A stretch of DNA of 64,000 nucleotides from CAXBNB01 sp040151475 (GTDB taxonomy: Bacteria; Bacteroidota; Bacteroidia; Cytophagales; Cyclobacteriaceae), in the NCBI RefSeq assembly GCF_040151475.1, contig NZ_JBDKWG010000150.1:1-64000 (forward strand), written 5' to 3'. A program made the translations under genes and the position numbers. This document shows positions 1 to 6,950 of the stretch, in pieces. Below the pieces are notes generated by a model that did not search any database, was not told the origin of the DNA, and was given only the letters and a program-made list of their open reading frames with translations. Position 1 is the first letter of the stretch. Each line of letters opens with the position of its first letter.

Positions 1-207
1 CAAAGACCTACTTAAATCTACAGGTCAACCAAATCCACAGACCGAAAAACCCATAAGACTATCTGCCAAATACCAACTACGGTTCGTTCAACACTACATT
101 CATGCTTGGCCTATCGGCCGCACGAATGCTTAGTTATTACGCAGTTATTGTATTTTGTGATGTTATTTCTCGGAGGTAGAGATTAACATGCACACAGGAA
201 ATTGATG
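1..207. other. Left-edge stretch with no assignable gene
   Basis: The + strand frame beginning at base 2 is open to a TAG at 131-133 (43 codons) but has no start in the window. It could be the tail of a gene cut by the window edge or chance. I do not recognise the peptide. The stretch holds a GC-rich inverted element around GGCCTATCGGCC (near 109-120). Nothing else can be supported before the terminator that follows. Confidence 0.3.
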
Positions 208-243
208 AAAAGGGATTTGGTATAATAATCAAATCCCTTTTTT
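208..243 (+). terminator. Rho-independent terminator
   Basis: A 12-bp perfect stem, AAAAGGGATTTG (208-219) pairing with CAAATCCCTTTT (230-241), has a 10-nt loop and runs directly into a T tract. It would end transcription entering from the left edge. The acyl-CoA dehydrogenase gene starts only about 37 bases beyond it, so that gene must have its own promoter. The octamer TAGATTTG (248-255) fits the Bacteroidota -7 element TAnnTTTG. Confidence 0.75.
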
Positions 244-279
244 ATTTTAGATTTGAAGACAACATTACCAAATCCAAAA

Positions 280-1419
280 ATGAATTTTAATTTTACAGAA
301 GAGCAACTCGCTGTGAAAGAGGCTGCTCGTGAATTTGCCCAATCTGAATTACTGCCAGGAGTAATAGATCGAGACAACAGTCAAACCTTTCCTAAAGAGG
401 AAATCAAAAAAATGGCTGATCTCGGTTTTTTAGGAATGATGGTTGACCCCAAATATAATGGAGGCGGTATGGATACTGTTTCTTATGTGCTGGCCATGGA
501 GGAAATTTCCAAAGTGGATGCTTCCTGTGCAGTAGTTATGTCGGTAAACAACTCTCTGGTATGCTGGGGACTGGAAAAATACGGCACAGAAGATCAAAAA
601 GAAAAATACCTCAAACGCCTGGCAACAGGAGAAATTCTCGGTGCTTTCTGTTTATCAGAACCGGAAGCAGGTTCTGATGCTACTTCGCAACATACTACAG
701 CCGAAGACAAAGGCGACCATTATTTGTTGAATGGAACCAAAAATTGGATCACAAACGGTAATAGTGCCTCAATATATCTCGTGATGGCTCAAACCAATCC
801 CGAAAAAAGACACAACGGAATAAATTGCCTGATTGTAGAAAGAGGAATGGAGGGATTTGTCGTTGGAAAAAAAGAAGACAAGCTTGGCATCCGAGGCTCG
901 GATACACACTCTTTGATGTTTACCGATGTAAAAGTCCCAAAGGAAAATAGAATAGGAGAAGATGGGTTCGGTTTTAAATTTGCCATGCAAGTATTAAACG
1001 GAGGTCGTATTGGTATTGCATCTCAAGCTTTGGGAATTGCCTCGGGAGCATATGAACTTGCCTTAAAATACTCCAAGGAAAGAAAAGCTTTCGGAAAAGA
1101 AATTTCTCAACATCAGGGTATTTCTTTTAAGCTAGCAGATATGGCTACTAACATTGATGCTGCCAGATTGTTGTGCATACAAGCTGCTCAACTAAAAGAT
1201 CAGGGAAAAGGCTTTGTAAAAGCCGCAGCTATGGCAAAGCTTTTTGCCTCAAAAACGGCCATGGATACTACCATTGAAGCTGTTCAGGTTCATGGAGGAT
1301 ATGGCTTTGTAAAAGAATTTCATGTAGAAAGAATGATGCGTGATGCCAAAATCACCCAGATATATGAAGGTACTTCGGAAATACAAAAACTGGTAATAGC
1401 GAGAGAATTATTGAAATAA
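280..1419 (+). CDS. Acyl-CoA dehydrogenase
   Basis: Oxidises an acyl-CoA to the trans-2-enoyl-CoA with FAD, passing electrons to ETF in the cytoplasm (beta-oxidation or branched amino-acid breakdown). At 379 aa it has the usual length. The first family signature (CLSEPEAGSDA) lies near residues 123-133 and the second (QVHGGYGFVKEF) near 336-347. The catalytic base is the Glu of IYEGTSE, about residue 363, in the position used by short-chain and butyryl-type enzymes. I chose the ATG at 280 because the protein then begins MNFNFTEEQ, as relatives do; an in-frame TTG at 253 lies in the promoter region. It appears monocistronic. The exact chain length of the substrate cannot be told from sequence. 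Confidence 0.93.
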   Translation: MNFNFTEEQLAVKEAAREFAQSELLPGVIDRDNSQTFPKEEIKKMADLGFLGMMVDPKYNGGGMDTVSYVLAMEEISKVDASCAVVMSVNNSLVCWGLEKYGTEDQKEKYLKRLATGEILGAFCLSEPEAGSDATSQHTTAEDKGDHYLLNGTKNWITNGNSASIYLVMAQTNPEKRHNGINCLIVERGMEGFVVGKKEDKLGIRGSDTHSLMFTDVKVPKENRIGEDGFGFKFAMQVLNGGRIGIASQALGIASGAYELALKYSKERKAFGKEISQHQGISFKLADMATNIDAARLLCIQAAQLKDQGKGFVKAAAMAKLFASKTAMDTTIEAVQVHGGYGFVKEFHVERMMRDAKITQIYEGTSEIQKLVIARELLK

Positions 1420-1540
1420 TCAAAAAACCGCTATGTATAATTTCACATACAATATTTTGTATTGAATTGATATTATATTAGATTTATACAATAAATTGGG
1501 CTGATTTTATTGAAAATTCAGAGATTATTTATAAAAATTA

Positions 1541-2461
1541 ATGGAAGACTATAATAAAATAATAGAATCTTTAAACGTCAGATTTATCAGTGCAAAAAAT
1601 ATTGATATTCTGAAGCCATTGACAATAGAGAACTATTATGATGTAGAAAATGTGGTTCTGTTTGTCCATAAAGGTGAAGTAAGGTTCGGTAAAGACAAAC
1701 AAGTGGTTAATGAGAATGAAATTCTTTTTATTCCCGGGGGCAAGATGGTTTCCATTACCTATGGAAAAGGAACAGCCACAAGTCTTTCCAATGACGATTT
1801 TATTAACAACAGAGACAAATTTTTCCAAAATGCTGATAAAATCGTTCCCAAATCAGAAAACGACAATGTGAGCTTTATAAACTTTGATGCCAAAGTTTTT
1901 GACACAGTAAATTTCTTTGCCTCCTTAGATATTCCTCCTTTTATCATCAAAGGTAACAATAAATTGATATCAATAGTGAAAGAAGTGGTATCAGAAATGT
2001 ATTCAGGGTTTGCAGGAAAGGGCAGGGTTGTAAAACTAGAGACCGATCATTTGGTAGTTGAGATTATCCGACACATTTTAAACAAAGGTTTGTTTGTAGA
2101 ACAGTTCGCAACCAACTCTACTTACTTCAAAGATCCTCGGCTAATTGACATTTTTGCATATATCAAAAAGAATCTCAACGAAGATCTATCAAATAAAATA
2201 TTGGCGGATGTCGCCAATGTTTCAGAAGATTATGTTGGTCAGTATTTCAAAATGCTCACAGGCATTAACCCTCAAGACTATATCGAATATCAGCGTATGG
2301 AAATGGCAGTGAATATGCTCAGAACATCTAAGAAAAGCATACGAGAAATCGGAAAGGAAGTAGGATACAAAGATACTGCTTATTTCTGCCGACGTTTCAA
2401 AATGATGTTTGGGATTCCAGCCGGTAAAATGAGAAGAAGGGAAACACTAATGAATGTTTAG
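1541..2461 (+). CDS. AraC-family transcriptional regulator
   Basis: A 306-aa DNA-binding regulator. Residues about 20-130 form a beta-rich cupin-like sensing domain that includes FIPGGKMVSITYG. The last 100 residues carry the two helix-turn-helix motifs of the AraC/XylS family (ILADVANVSEDYVGQYFKML, then REIGKEVGYKDTAYFCRRFK). Its ligand is unknown. The gene stands alone, 121 bases after the acyl-CoA dehydrogenase on the same strand, so it might regulate that gene, but nothing shows this. Its stop codon overlaps the end of the convergent GGGP synthase gene by 15 bases. Confidence 0.88.
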   Translation: MEDYNKIIESLNVRFISAKNIDILKPLTIENYYDVENVVLFVHKGEVRFGKDKQVVNENEILFIPGGKMVSITYGKGTATSLSNDDFINNRDKFFQNADKIVPKSENDNVSFINFDAKVFDTVNFFASLDIPPFIIKGNNKLISIVKEVVSEMYSGFAGKGRVVKLETDHLVVEIIRHILNKGLFVEQFATNSTYFKDPRLIDIFAYIKKNLNEDLSNKILADVANVSEDYVGQYFKMLTGINPQDYIEYQRMEMAVNMLRTSKKSIREIGKEVGYKDTAYFCRRFKMMFGIPAGKMRRRETLMNV

Positions 2462-3217
2462 TGCCCTGTTCATCGAGTTAATTTTATCAGAAACACCTAT
2501 CAACAAACTTTGATTTTTTTCAATCGCATTTCCTATTACTATTAAGTCCGCACCTGCTTCTATAGCATTGTTGGCTTTTCCAACAGAATTGATGCCACCA
2601 CCTACGATCAACGGAATGTCGATACACCTTTTCACATTAGAAATTATCTTCTGTGAAACAGGCTCATGAGCACCGCTACCAGCGTCCAAATAAATCATTT
2701 GTAAACCCAGCATCTCTCCTGCCATAGCCGTACTAGATGCGATGGTAGGCTTGTTTGCCGGAATAGGAGTAGTATTACTCATATAACTTGCTGAGGTCTG
2801 ATTTCCGGAATTAATCAACATGTAACCCGTAGGAATCACTTCCAACTTGCTGCGCTTGAGGATCGGTGCTGAAAGCACGTGCTGCCCTATCAACATATCC
2901 GGGTTTCGACCGGAAATGAGCGATAAAAATAATATGGCATCAGCAGAAGGGTCTATTTGAATATTATTTCCCGGAAATATAATTGTGGGGATGTTGCTGT
3001 TTGACTTTATCGTTGAAATCACATTGCTGAAGTTATCATTCACAATGAGACTCCCTCCGACAAAGATGTAATCAACTTTATTCTCTACGCAGAGGTTTAC
3101 CAGCTTTATTACACTACTCAAATCGTCAACCTTATCCGGGTCGATTAAAACAGCAAACGATTTTATTCCATTCTTTTTTTTATCAATCAGTTCTAAAAGT
3201 ATATTACCAGCGGTCAT
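2447..3217 (-). CDS. Geranylgeranylglyceryl phosphate synthase family (PcrB/GGGPS)
   Basis: Predicted prenyltransferase joining a polyprenyl diphosphate to sn-glycerol-1-phosphate, making an ether-linked prenylglycerol. Bacteroidota are known to carry such archaeal-type GGGPS enzymes. At 256 aa it shows the TIM-barrel marks of the family: FAVLIDPDKVDD near the N-terminus, the IFVGGS strand, YLDAGSGAHEPV in the middle and the phosphate-binding LIVGGGINS near residue 205. Its ATG overlaps the TGA of the upstream small membrane gene (ATGA, 3214-3217), so the two are probably translationally coupled. The 3' end overlaps the AraC gene by 15 bases tail to tail. Physiological product and role in Bacteroidota remain uncertain. 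Confidence 0.87.
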   Translation of the reverse strand: MTAGNILLELIDKKKNGIKSFAVLIDPDKVDDLSSVIKLVNLCVENKVDYIFVGGSLIVNDNFSNVISTIKSNSNIPTIIFPGNNIQIDPSADAILFLSLISGRNPDMLIGQHVLSAPILKRSKLEVIPTGYMLINSGNQTSASYMSNTTPIPANKPTIASSTAMAGEMLGLQMIYLDAGSGAHEPVSQKIISNVKRCIDIPLIVGGGINSVGKANNAIEAGADLIVIGNAIEKNQSLLIGVSDKINSMNRALNIH

Positions 3218-3549
3218 TTTATCATTTTGTTTTTTAATGAATCAATCAATAAAGCAAGACTATTTTTGATTAGAAATGCAAGAACCGGATTCATAGACTT
3301 GGTTTTGTGAGTCAACTTCTCTACTGATTTTTTATCTTTTTTTAAAGGCTTTTCTTTTCCACTTATTATTTTGAAAACGGCATAACCAGCAACCAAAGCA
3401 CCACCCACCAAAAGTGATCTTTTCAGGGTTTTATTCAATGATTTATTAAGAGCCGTAGTGCTTCCTTCGATTTCAGACAGCAACCTATTCTCCTTATTAA
3501 TGAGTGCCTGTCGTTTTTTTGACAATATGGAACTCCCCTGGTCACTCAT
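3214..3549 (-). CDS. Small membrane protein of unknown function
   Basis: I do not recognise this protein. From the ATG at 3549 it has 111 residues: a polar, Lys/Glu-rich helical N-terminal half, a hydrophobic segment (SLLVGGALVAGYAVFKII), a basic stretch, and a second hydrophobic helix near the C-terminus (PVLAFLIKNSLALLIDSL). I favour the start at 3549 because its ATG overlaps the preceding stop in the arrangement ATGAGTGA. Longer starts at 3558 and 3576 are possible but overlap further. It lies between a holin-III-like protein and GGGP synthase in one tight operon, which suggests a membrane or envelope role. Confidence 0.7.
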   Translation of the reverse strand: MSDQGSSILSKKRQALINKENRLLSEIEGSTTALNKSLNKTLKRSLLVGGALVAGYAVFKIISGKEKPLKKDKKSVEKLTHKTKSMNPVLAFLIKNSLALLIDSLKNKMIK

Positions 3550-3892
3550 GCCCTTCATCTGAGATTCCTCCCACAATATTTGACTCTAAATATTGTTTCA
3601 TTTTTCCTGATTTCAGGAAATATAAAATGACCAAAAGAAGCATAGTATATACACCAGCAAGCACCAAATAACCGCCATAAGTATTTCCCCATATTTCATT
3701 TAGGAAATTGGCCAACGCAAAACTTGCAAATGCCAAGACAAACATGGCGATGATAAAAATAATGAGAAAGGCAATCACCTGAGATAAGATTTTAGAGATG
3801 TGTTCTGTAAGATCCAGTTTAAGCAACTCGATCTTTACTTTCAGGTAGCCCGATAAGATTTCTTTTAGCTTATTTAGGTTTAGCAAATCCAC
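3542..3892 (-). CDS. Holin superfamily III-like (YqjE-type) membrane protein
   Basis: A 116-aa protein with an amphipathic N-terminal region (residues 1-35) and two transmembrane helices (about 38-65 and 70-95), the second beginning after the turn NEIWGNTYGG. Size and layout match the phage-holin superfamily III / YqjE proteins common in bacterial chromosomes, which are named by similarity and usually not lytic. It is the first gene of the operon leading to GGGP synthase. Function is unknown, but co-transcription with a lipid-synthesis gene suggests a membrane-related task. Confidence 0.7.
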   Translation of the reverse strand: MDLLNLNKLKEILSGYLKVKIELLKLDLTEHISKILSQVIAFLIIFIIAMFVLAFASFALANFLNEIWGNTYGGYLVLAGVYTMLLLVILYFLKSGKMKQYLESNIVGGISDEGHE

Positions 3893-3919
3893 GTCTCTTT
3901 GTCTCTTTAATTAATGAGA

Positions 3920-3927
3920 TAAAGGTA
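3920..3927 (-). promoter_or_regulatory. Candidate -7 element for the holin-like/GGGPS operon
   Basis: Read on the minus strand this is TACCTTTA, one mismatch from the Bacteroidota -7 consensus TAnnTTTG. It would start transcription about 20 bases ahead of the ATG at 3892. No clear -33 TTG is visible, so this is tentative. Confidence 0.35.
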
Positions 3928-3991
3928 TAGTATAAAGCCTATTGAATAAAAATTTGTAAGGAAAGTTTGTAAAATTTATTAGCTGTGGAAT

Positions 3992-4033
3992 GCAAAAAAG
4001 ATTTTAACCTGCCCTAAGGTGTGGGGCAGGTTT
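3992..4033 (-). terminator. Rho-independent terminator after ferritin
   Basis: On the minus strand a 9-bp stem AACCTGCCC/GGGCAGGTT (4032-4024 with 4014-4006) is followed by AAAATCTTTTTT. It lies directly after the ferritin stop codon at 4043 and should end that transcript. Confidence 0.7.
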
Positions 4034-4042
4034 GAAAGTCAA

Positions 4043-4561
4043 CTAAGCTGTAATTTCTTTGATCCGCTCGTCAACAAGCATAAGGCTGGTAGCATCACTA
4101 CCAAAGTTATCAAAAAGAGCAAGAATGTCACGTGCTGTCGATTCTTCTTCCATTTGCTCGTTGACAAACCAACGCATAAACTCTTCGGTAGCAAAATCAT
4201 TGGCCATGCGACACTGACTGTAGATTCTGTGTATAGATTCCGTAACAGCTATTTCTGTATTCAGAGCTTCCTCAAATGCACTACGAACAGAATCAAAATC
4301 CAAAGTAGCTTCTTTAGAAGCAGGGACAGAGGGCTGTACCCCCATTTTAATCAAATATTTGTATATTTTGAGCATATGCTCACGCTCTTCCTCTGACTGC
4401 TTATAGAAAAACCCGGCACTGTTGGTATATCCTTTGATATCACACCAGGCAGCCATAGATAAATAGGAATTTGAAGAATGAAGTTCTAACTGTAATTGTT
4501 TTTTTAGTGAAGAGGCAATCTCATCACTTATTGCTATTTTTTGTCTTATCAAGTCTTTCAT
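4043..4561 (-). CDS. ftnA: Ferritin (FtnA type)
   Basis: Iron-storage protein that oxidises Fe(II) and holds the mineral inside a 24-subunit shell. It has 172 aa, the usual length. Ferroxidase residues fall at the same spacing as in E. coli FtnA: E26, E59, H62, E103, Q136 and E139 (in LQLELHSS, SEEEREHM, NTEIAVTES and FVNEQMEEE). No haem-binding Met as in bacterioferritin is evident. It is monocistronic, with a terminator just downstream. The next unit upstream, a Cys-rich peptide plus 122-aa protein, reads in the same direction and has a palindromic operator-like site; whether both respond to iron is inference. Confidence 0.92.
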   Translation of the reverse strand: MKDLIRQKIAISDEIASSLKKQLQLELHSSNSYLSMAAWCDIKGYTNSAGFFYKQSEEEREHMLKIYKYLIKMGVQPSVPASKEATLDFDSVRSAFEEALNTEIAVTESIHRIYSQCRMANDFATEEFMRWFVNEQMEEESTARDILALFDNFGSDATSLMLVDERIKEITA

Positions 4562-4656
4562 AATAGTAATTTTAGATACTTAAATTTACTACATTCGACT
4601 CTAAAAGGTTTGAACAAATGTTAATTTAAAATCAATCCAAATACAAATAAAGAAGG

Positions 4657-5025
4657 CTAGACAAGAGTACTTCGATGAATGCTTTGATGAATTATACTAT
4701 TGAGCTGAAGCATTGCAAACGTTCCTTCCATAAGATTTCTAAGTTCAATTATTTCATCAATAGATAAAACAAAGAGCTTATCTACACAATGTAAGTTTAA
4801 TATTTCTAATGGAGCAGAATTTGAATCAAGAAGTAAAGACTCCAGATTTACATCAAAAAGCTTTTTTCTGAATGAAATCAAGGTACATACATTCAATTGA
4901 AATCGTTCTCCAAATATGTCAAGGTACAATGCATTAGATACATCACACTGGTAAGATGCACATGAGTTTGTGCTATAAATTTGCTCAGGAGAACGCTCTA
5001 TTTCTTTATGATTCTGACTAAACAT
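4657..5025 (-). CDS. Small conserved-type protein, possibly DUF6686-like
   Basis: A 122-aa soluble protein of unknown function. Three features can be seen: an early Cys pair (NSCASYQC, residues 21-28), a strand-rich centre (YLDIFGERFQLNVC), and a C-terminal part of the form (EILNLHCVDKLFVL...EIIELRNLMEG). This layout resembles the 110-aa protein at 20002-20334, which reads (IVVNTCHQDIQLVF...EFYELKELTQQ) at the same place, so the two look like distant relatives. My link to DUF6686 is from memory. The ATG at 5025 shares one base with the stop of the Cys-rich peptide gene upstream (TAATG), so translation is likely coupled. Confidence 0.6.
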   Translation of the reverse strand: MFSQNHKEIERSPEQIYSTNSCASYQCDVSNALYLDIFGERFQLNVCTLISFRKKLFDVNLESLLLDSNSAPLEILNLHCVDKLFVLSIDEIIELRNLMEGTFAMLQLNSIIHQSIHRSTLV

Positions 5026-5156
5026 TATCTTTTAGGACAGCTTTTACACTTTTTCTTTTTTGCCTTTTTGTACTTCTCACAGCATTTTTTGAACACACAA
5101 CCGTCCTCTGCTTCACAGTGAAAAAACGAATTGTGAAAATGCTCGGAAATCTTCAT
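5025..5156 (-). CDS. Tiny Cys/Lys-rich protein (43 aa)
   Basis: An unrecognised 43-residue protein. It carries six cysteines (14, 20, 25, 26, 37, 40) and three histidines (6, 8, 13), separated by a lysine-rich stretch (residues 28-38), and ends CKSCPKR. The composition suggests metal binding. The stop overlaps the start of the 122-aa gene by one base (TAATG), which argues that both are real and coupled. Just upstream lies a -7-like element (TACTTTTG, 5168-5161) and a 21-bp palindrome. The start at 5156 lies so close to the -7 element that the message may be leaderless. No gene at this length would pass common length cut-offs. Confidence 0.6.
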   Translation of the reverse strand: MKISEHFHNSFFHCEAEDGCVFKKCCEKYKKAKKKKCKSCPKR

Positions 5157-5160
5157 TCCA

Positions 5161-5191
5161 CAAAAGTACCTATTTAGAATTAATCTAAATA
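5161..5191 (-). promoter_or_regulatory. Promoter with palindromic operator ahead of the Cys-rich gene
   Basis: Bases 5171-5191 form a palindrome, arms TATTTAGA and TCTAAATA around ATTAA (one internal mismatch). Next to it, on the minus strand, TACTTTTG (5168-5161) matches TAnnTTTG exactly. A repressor bound at the palindrome would cover the spacer and -33 region. The arms TTTAG/CTAAA recall metal-responsive DtxR/MntR-type operators, but that assignment is inference. Confidence 0.5.
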
Positions 5192-5220
5192 AAAACCGCC
5201 AGTTTTTTTGCAGAAAAATT

Positions 5221-6411
5221 TTATGAATTCAATTCACTTATTGCCAACCAGGCCATAAGGCCTGGACTAAATGCCAAAGCAGATTCATCTATATCAAAAG
5301 TGGGAGTGTGCACTCCGGAAACTATATTTTGGGCTTCATTTCGAGTGCCAAGTCGGTAAAAGCAAGCATTTACCTCCTGAGAATAATATGAAAAATCCTC
5401 TGCCGCCATCCATATATCAAGATCCACCACATTTTCTTCTCCCATGTATTTTTTCGCTGCTTCAATTGATCTGGCCGTAAGTTCGGGTTCATTCTTTAAA
5501 AATGGATATCCTCTACGGACTTCAAAATCACAGCTGCCACCCATTGATTCCGCCAAGCCCTCCGCCAATTTCTTCATCTTTTCATGTGCTTTGGCACGCC
5601 ACGGTTCATCAAGGGTTCGAAACGTTCCTTCCAGCTCTACTTTATCGGGGATTACATTGGTAGCACCCTTGGCTGTCACTTTGCCAAATGACAACACAGT
5701 GGGTGTCTTTGGATCTGCCACACGACTGACGATTTGCTGAAGTGCTACAATGATATGTGATGCGATCAAAACGGGATCGATGTTCATATCCGGCAATGCA
5801 CCATGACCGCCTTTTCCTTTCACGGTTACATATATTTCATCAGCACTGGCCATGTACATGCCTTTTCTAAAACCTACCTTACCTGCAGGGATCAATGGCA
5901 TCACATGTTGACCGAAAATACTTTGTGGAACAGGATTTTGCAATATTCCTTCCTTAATCATGAGGGAAGCTCCACCAGGAATTTTTTCCTCTCCAGGCTG
6001 GAATATAAACTTGACTGTTCCTTCAAATTCTCCTTTTACCTGATTTAAAATATAGGCAGATGAAAGTAGAGAAGAAGTATGTACATCATGCCCACAAGCA
6101 TGCATCACTCCTTCATTTTTAGATTTATAAGGTTTCTCATTTTCTTCCGTAATGGGCAGAGCATCCATATCACCTCTCAAAGCAATTGTTTTTTTCTTAG
6201 GATTTTTTCCCTCAATAATCGCTTCAATACCTGTTCCCGCTATTCCCGCTTTATACGAAATCCCCCATTCCCTGAGCTTCGATTCAACAAAAGCACTTGT
6301 TTCGTATTCTTCAAAAGATAGTTCAGGATTAGCATGAAGATGTCTTCTATTCTTTTGTGTTTCTTCAAAAAAATTGGTCGAAATCTCCTTAATTTTTTCC
6401 AGTAATGGCAT
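5221..6411 (-). CDS. M20D-family amidohydrolase (N-acyl-amino-acid hydrolase type)
   Basis: Predicted metal-dependent hydrolase of N-acyl amino acids (hippurate/indole-acetyl-amino-acid class). Its 396 aa match the family length. Motifs are LRGDMDALPI (residues 79-88), the metal site MHACGHDVH (C106, H108), FQPGEEKIPGG with E141/E142, GQHV with H169, and AEDFSYY near the C-terminus. There is no signal peptide, so it is cytoplasmic. Its ATG shares a base with the stop of the lipoprotein gene upstream (TAATG at 6409-6413), placing it third in an operon after secA and that lipoprotein. Substrate is not determined by sequence. Confidence 0.88.
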   Translation of the reverse strand: MPLLEKIKEISTNFFEETQKNRRHLHANPELSFEEYETSAFVESKLREWGISYKAGIAGTGIEAIIEGKNPKKKTIALRGDMDALPITEENEKPYKSKNEGVMHACGHDVHTSSLLSSAYILNQVKGEFEGTVKFIFQPGEEKIPGGASLMIKEGILQNPVPQSIFGQHVMPLIPAGKVGFRKGMYMASADEIYVTVKGKGGHGALPDMNIDPVLIASHIIVALQQIVSRVADPKTPTVLSFGKVTAKGATNVIPDKVELEGTFRTLDEPWRAKAHEKMKKLAEGLAESMGGSCDFEVRRGYPFLKNEPELTARSIEAAKKYMGEENVVDLDIWMAAEDFSYYSQEVNACFYRLGTRNEAQNIVSGVHTPTFDIDESALAFSPGLMAWLAISELNS

Positions 6412-6950
6412 TAGTTCTTTGATTCTATGGGAATTCTAATTGGTACCAGTAATGACTGGGCAAATTCGGATTTTAAGATATTATAATCCTTGTTGGCTTC
6501 CATTCTGGTATAATACTCTCCTACACTTACTTTGTAGTTTGGCTGATCGTAAGTCACCAAAGGGCTGTACTGATCGGATATTGAATAAATTTGCTTCTTT
6601 ATTTCGTATGCTTTTTCCTTGTCGTTTCCAGAGTAAACCTGAATACTAAGCCCATTGATAAACTTAATATTCTCTTTAGATTTCTTCACTCTGAGTAAAA
6701 CACTATCCAATTCACTTTTTATGTGATGGGTTGGTTCAACCATCGGTTTTAGAATGACCTGATCACCCCCAGTATTGTCGTCAAATGAATAATTCGGTTC
6801 AGTGTATTTGTTCCTATAAATAGAAATATCTTCCTCATAAGTGGTAGTAGTTGTAACGCTCTTGATAGCAGAGGGCGCACAAGAATAGATTGTAGCCGCA
6901 AAGCAAACTACCAGACTGACTTTTAAATATGTTTTATTCCAGAATAACAC
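6411..6950 (-). CDS. SPOR-like domain lipoprotein
   Basis: A 179-aa lipoprotein. The N-terminal hydrophobic segment ends in a lipobox (ATIYSC, Cys about residue 24), a polar Thr-rich linker follows, and the C-terminal 75 residues have the alternating form of a SPOR/sporulation-related fold (LSIQVYSGNDKEKAYEIKKQ ... YKVSVGEYYTRMEANKDYNI). SPOR domains usually bind peptidoglycan lacking stem peptides, so an envelope role is likely. The start overlaps the last 17 bases of secA, and no better start precedes the lipobox. It is coupled to the amidohydrolase downstream. Confidence 0.72.
   Translation of the reverse strand: MLFWNKTYLKVSLVVCFAATIYSCAPSAIKSVTTTTTYEEDISIYRNKYTEPNYSFDDNTGGDQVILKPMVEPTHHIKSELDSVLLRVKKSKENIKFINGLSIQVYSGNDKEKAYEIKKQIYSISDQYSPLVTYDQPNYKVSVGEYYTRMEANKDYNILKSEFAQSLLVPIRIPIESKN

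Noticed and set aside
253..279. TTG start for acyl-CoA dehydrogenase
   Set aside because: It overlaps a -7-like element and adds residues not seen in relatives; the ATG at 280 gives the family start.
4019..4396. 125-codon frame opposite ferritin
   Set aside because: Antisense to a gene whose ferroxidase residues are all conserved; it also begins in the ferritin terminator.
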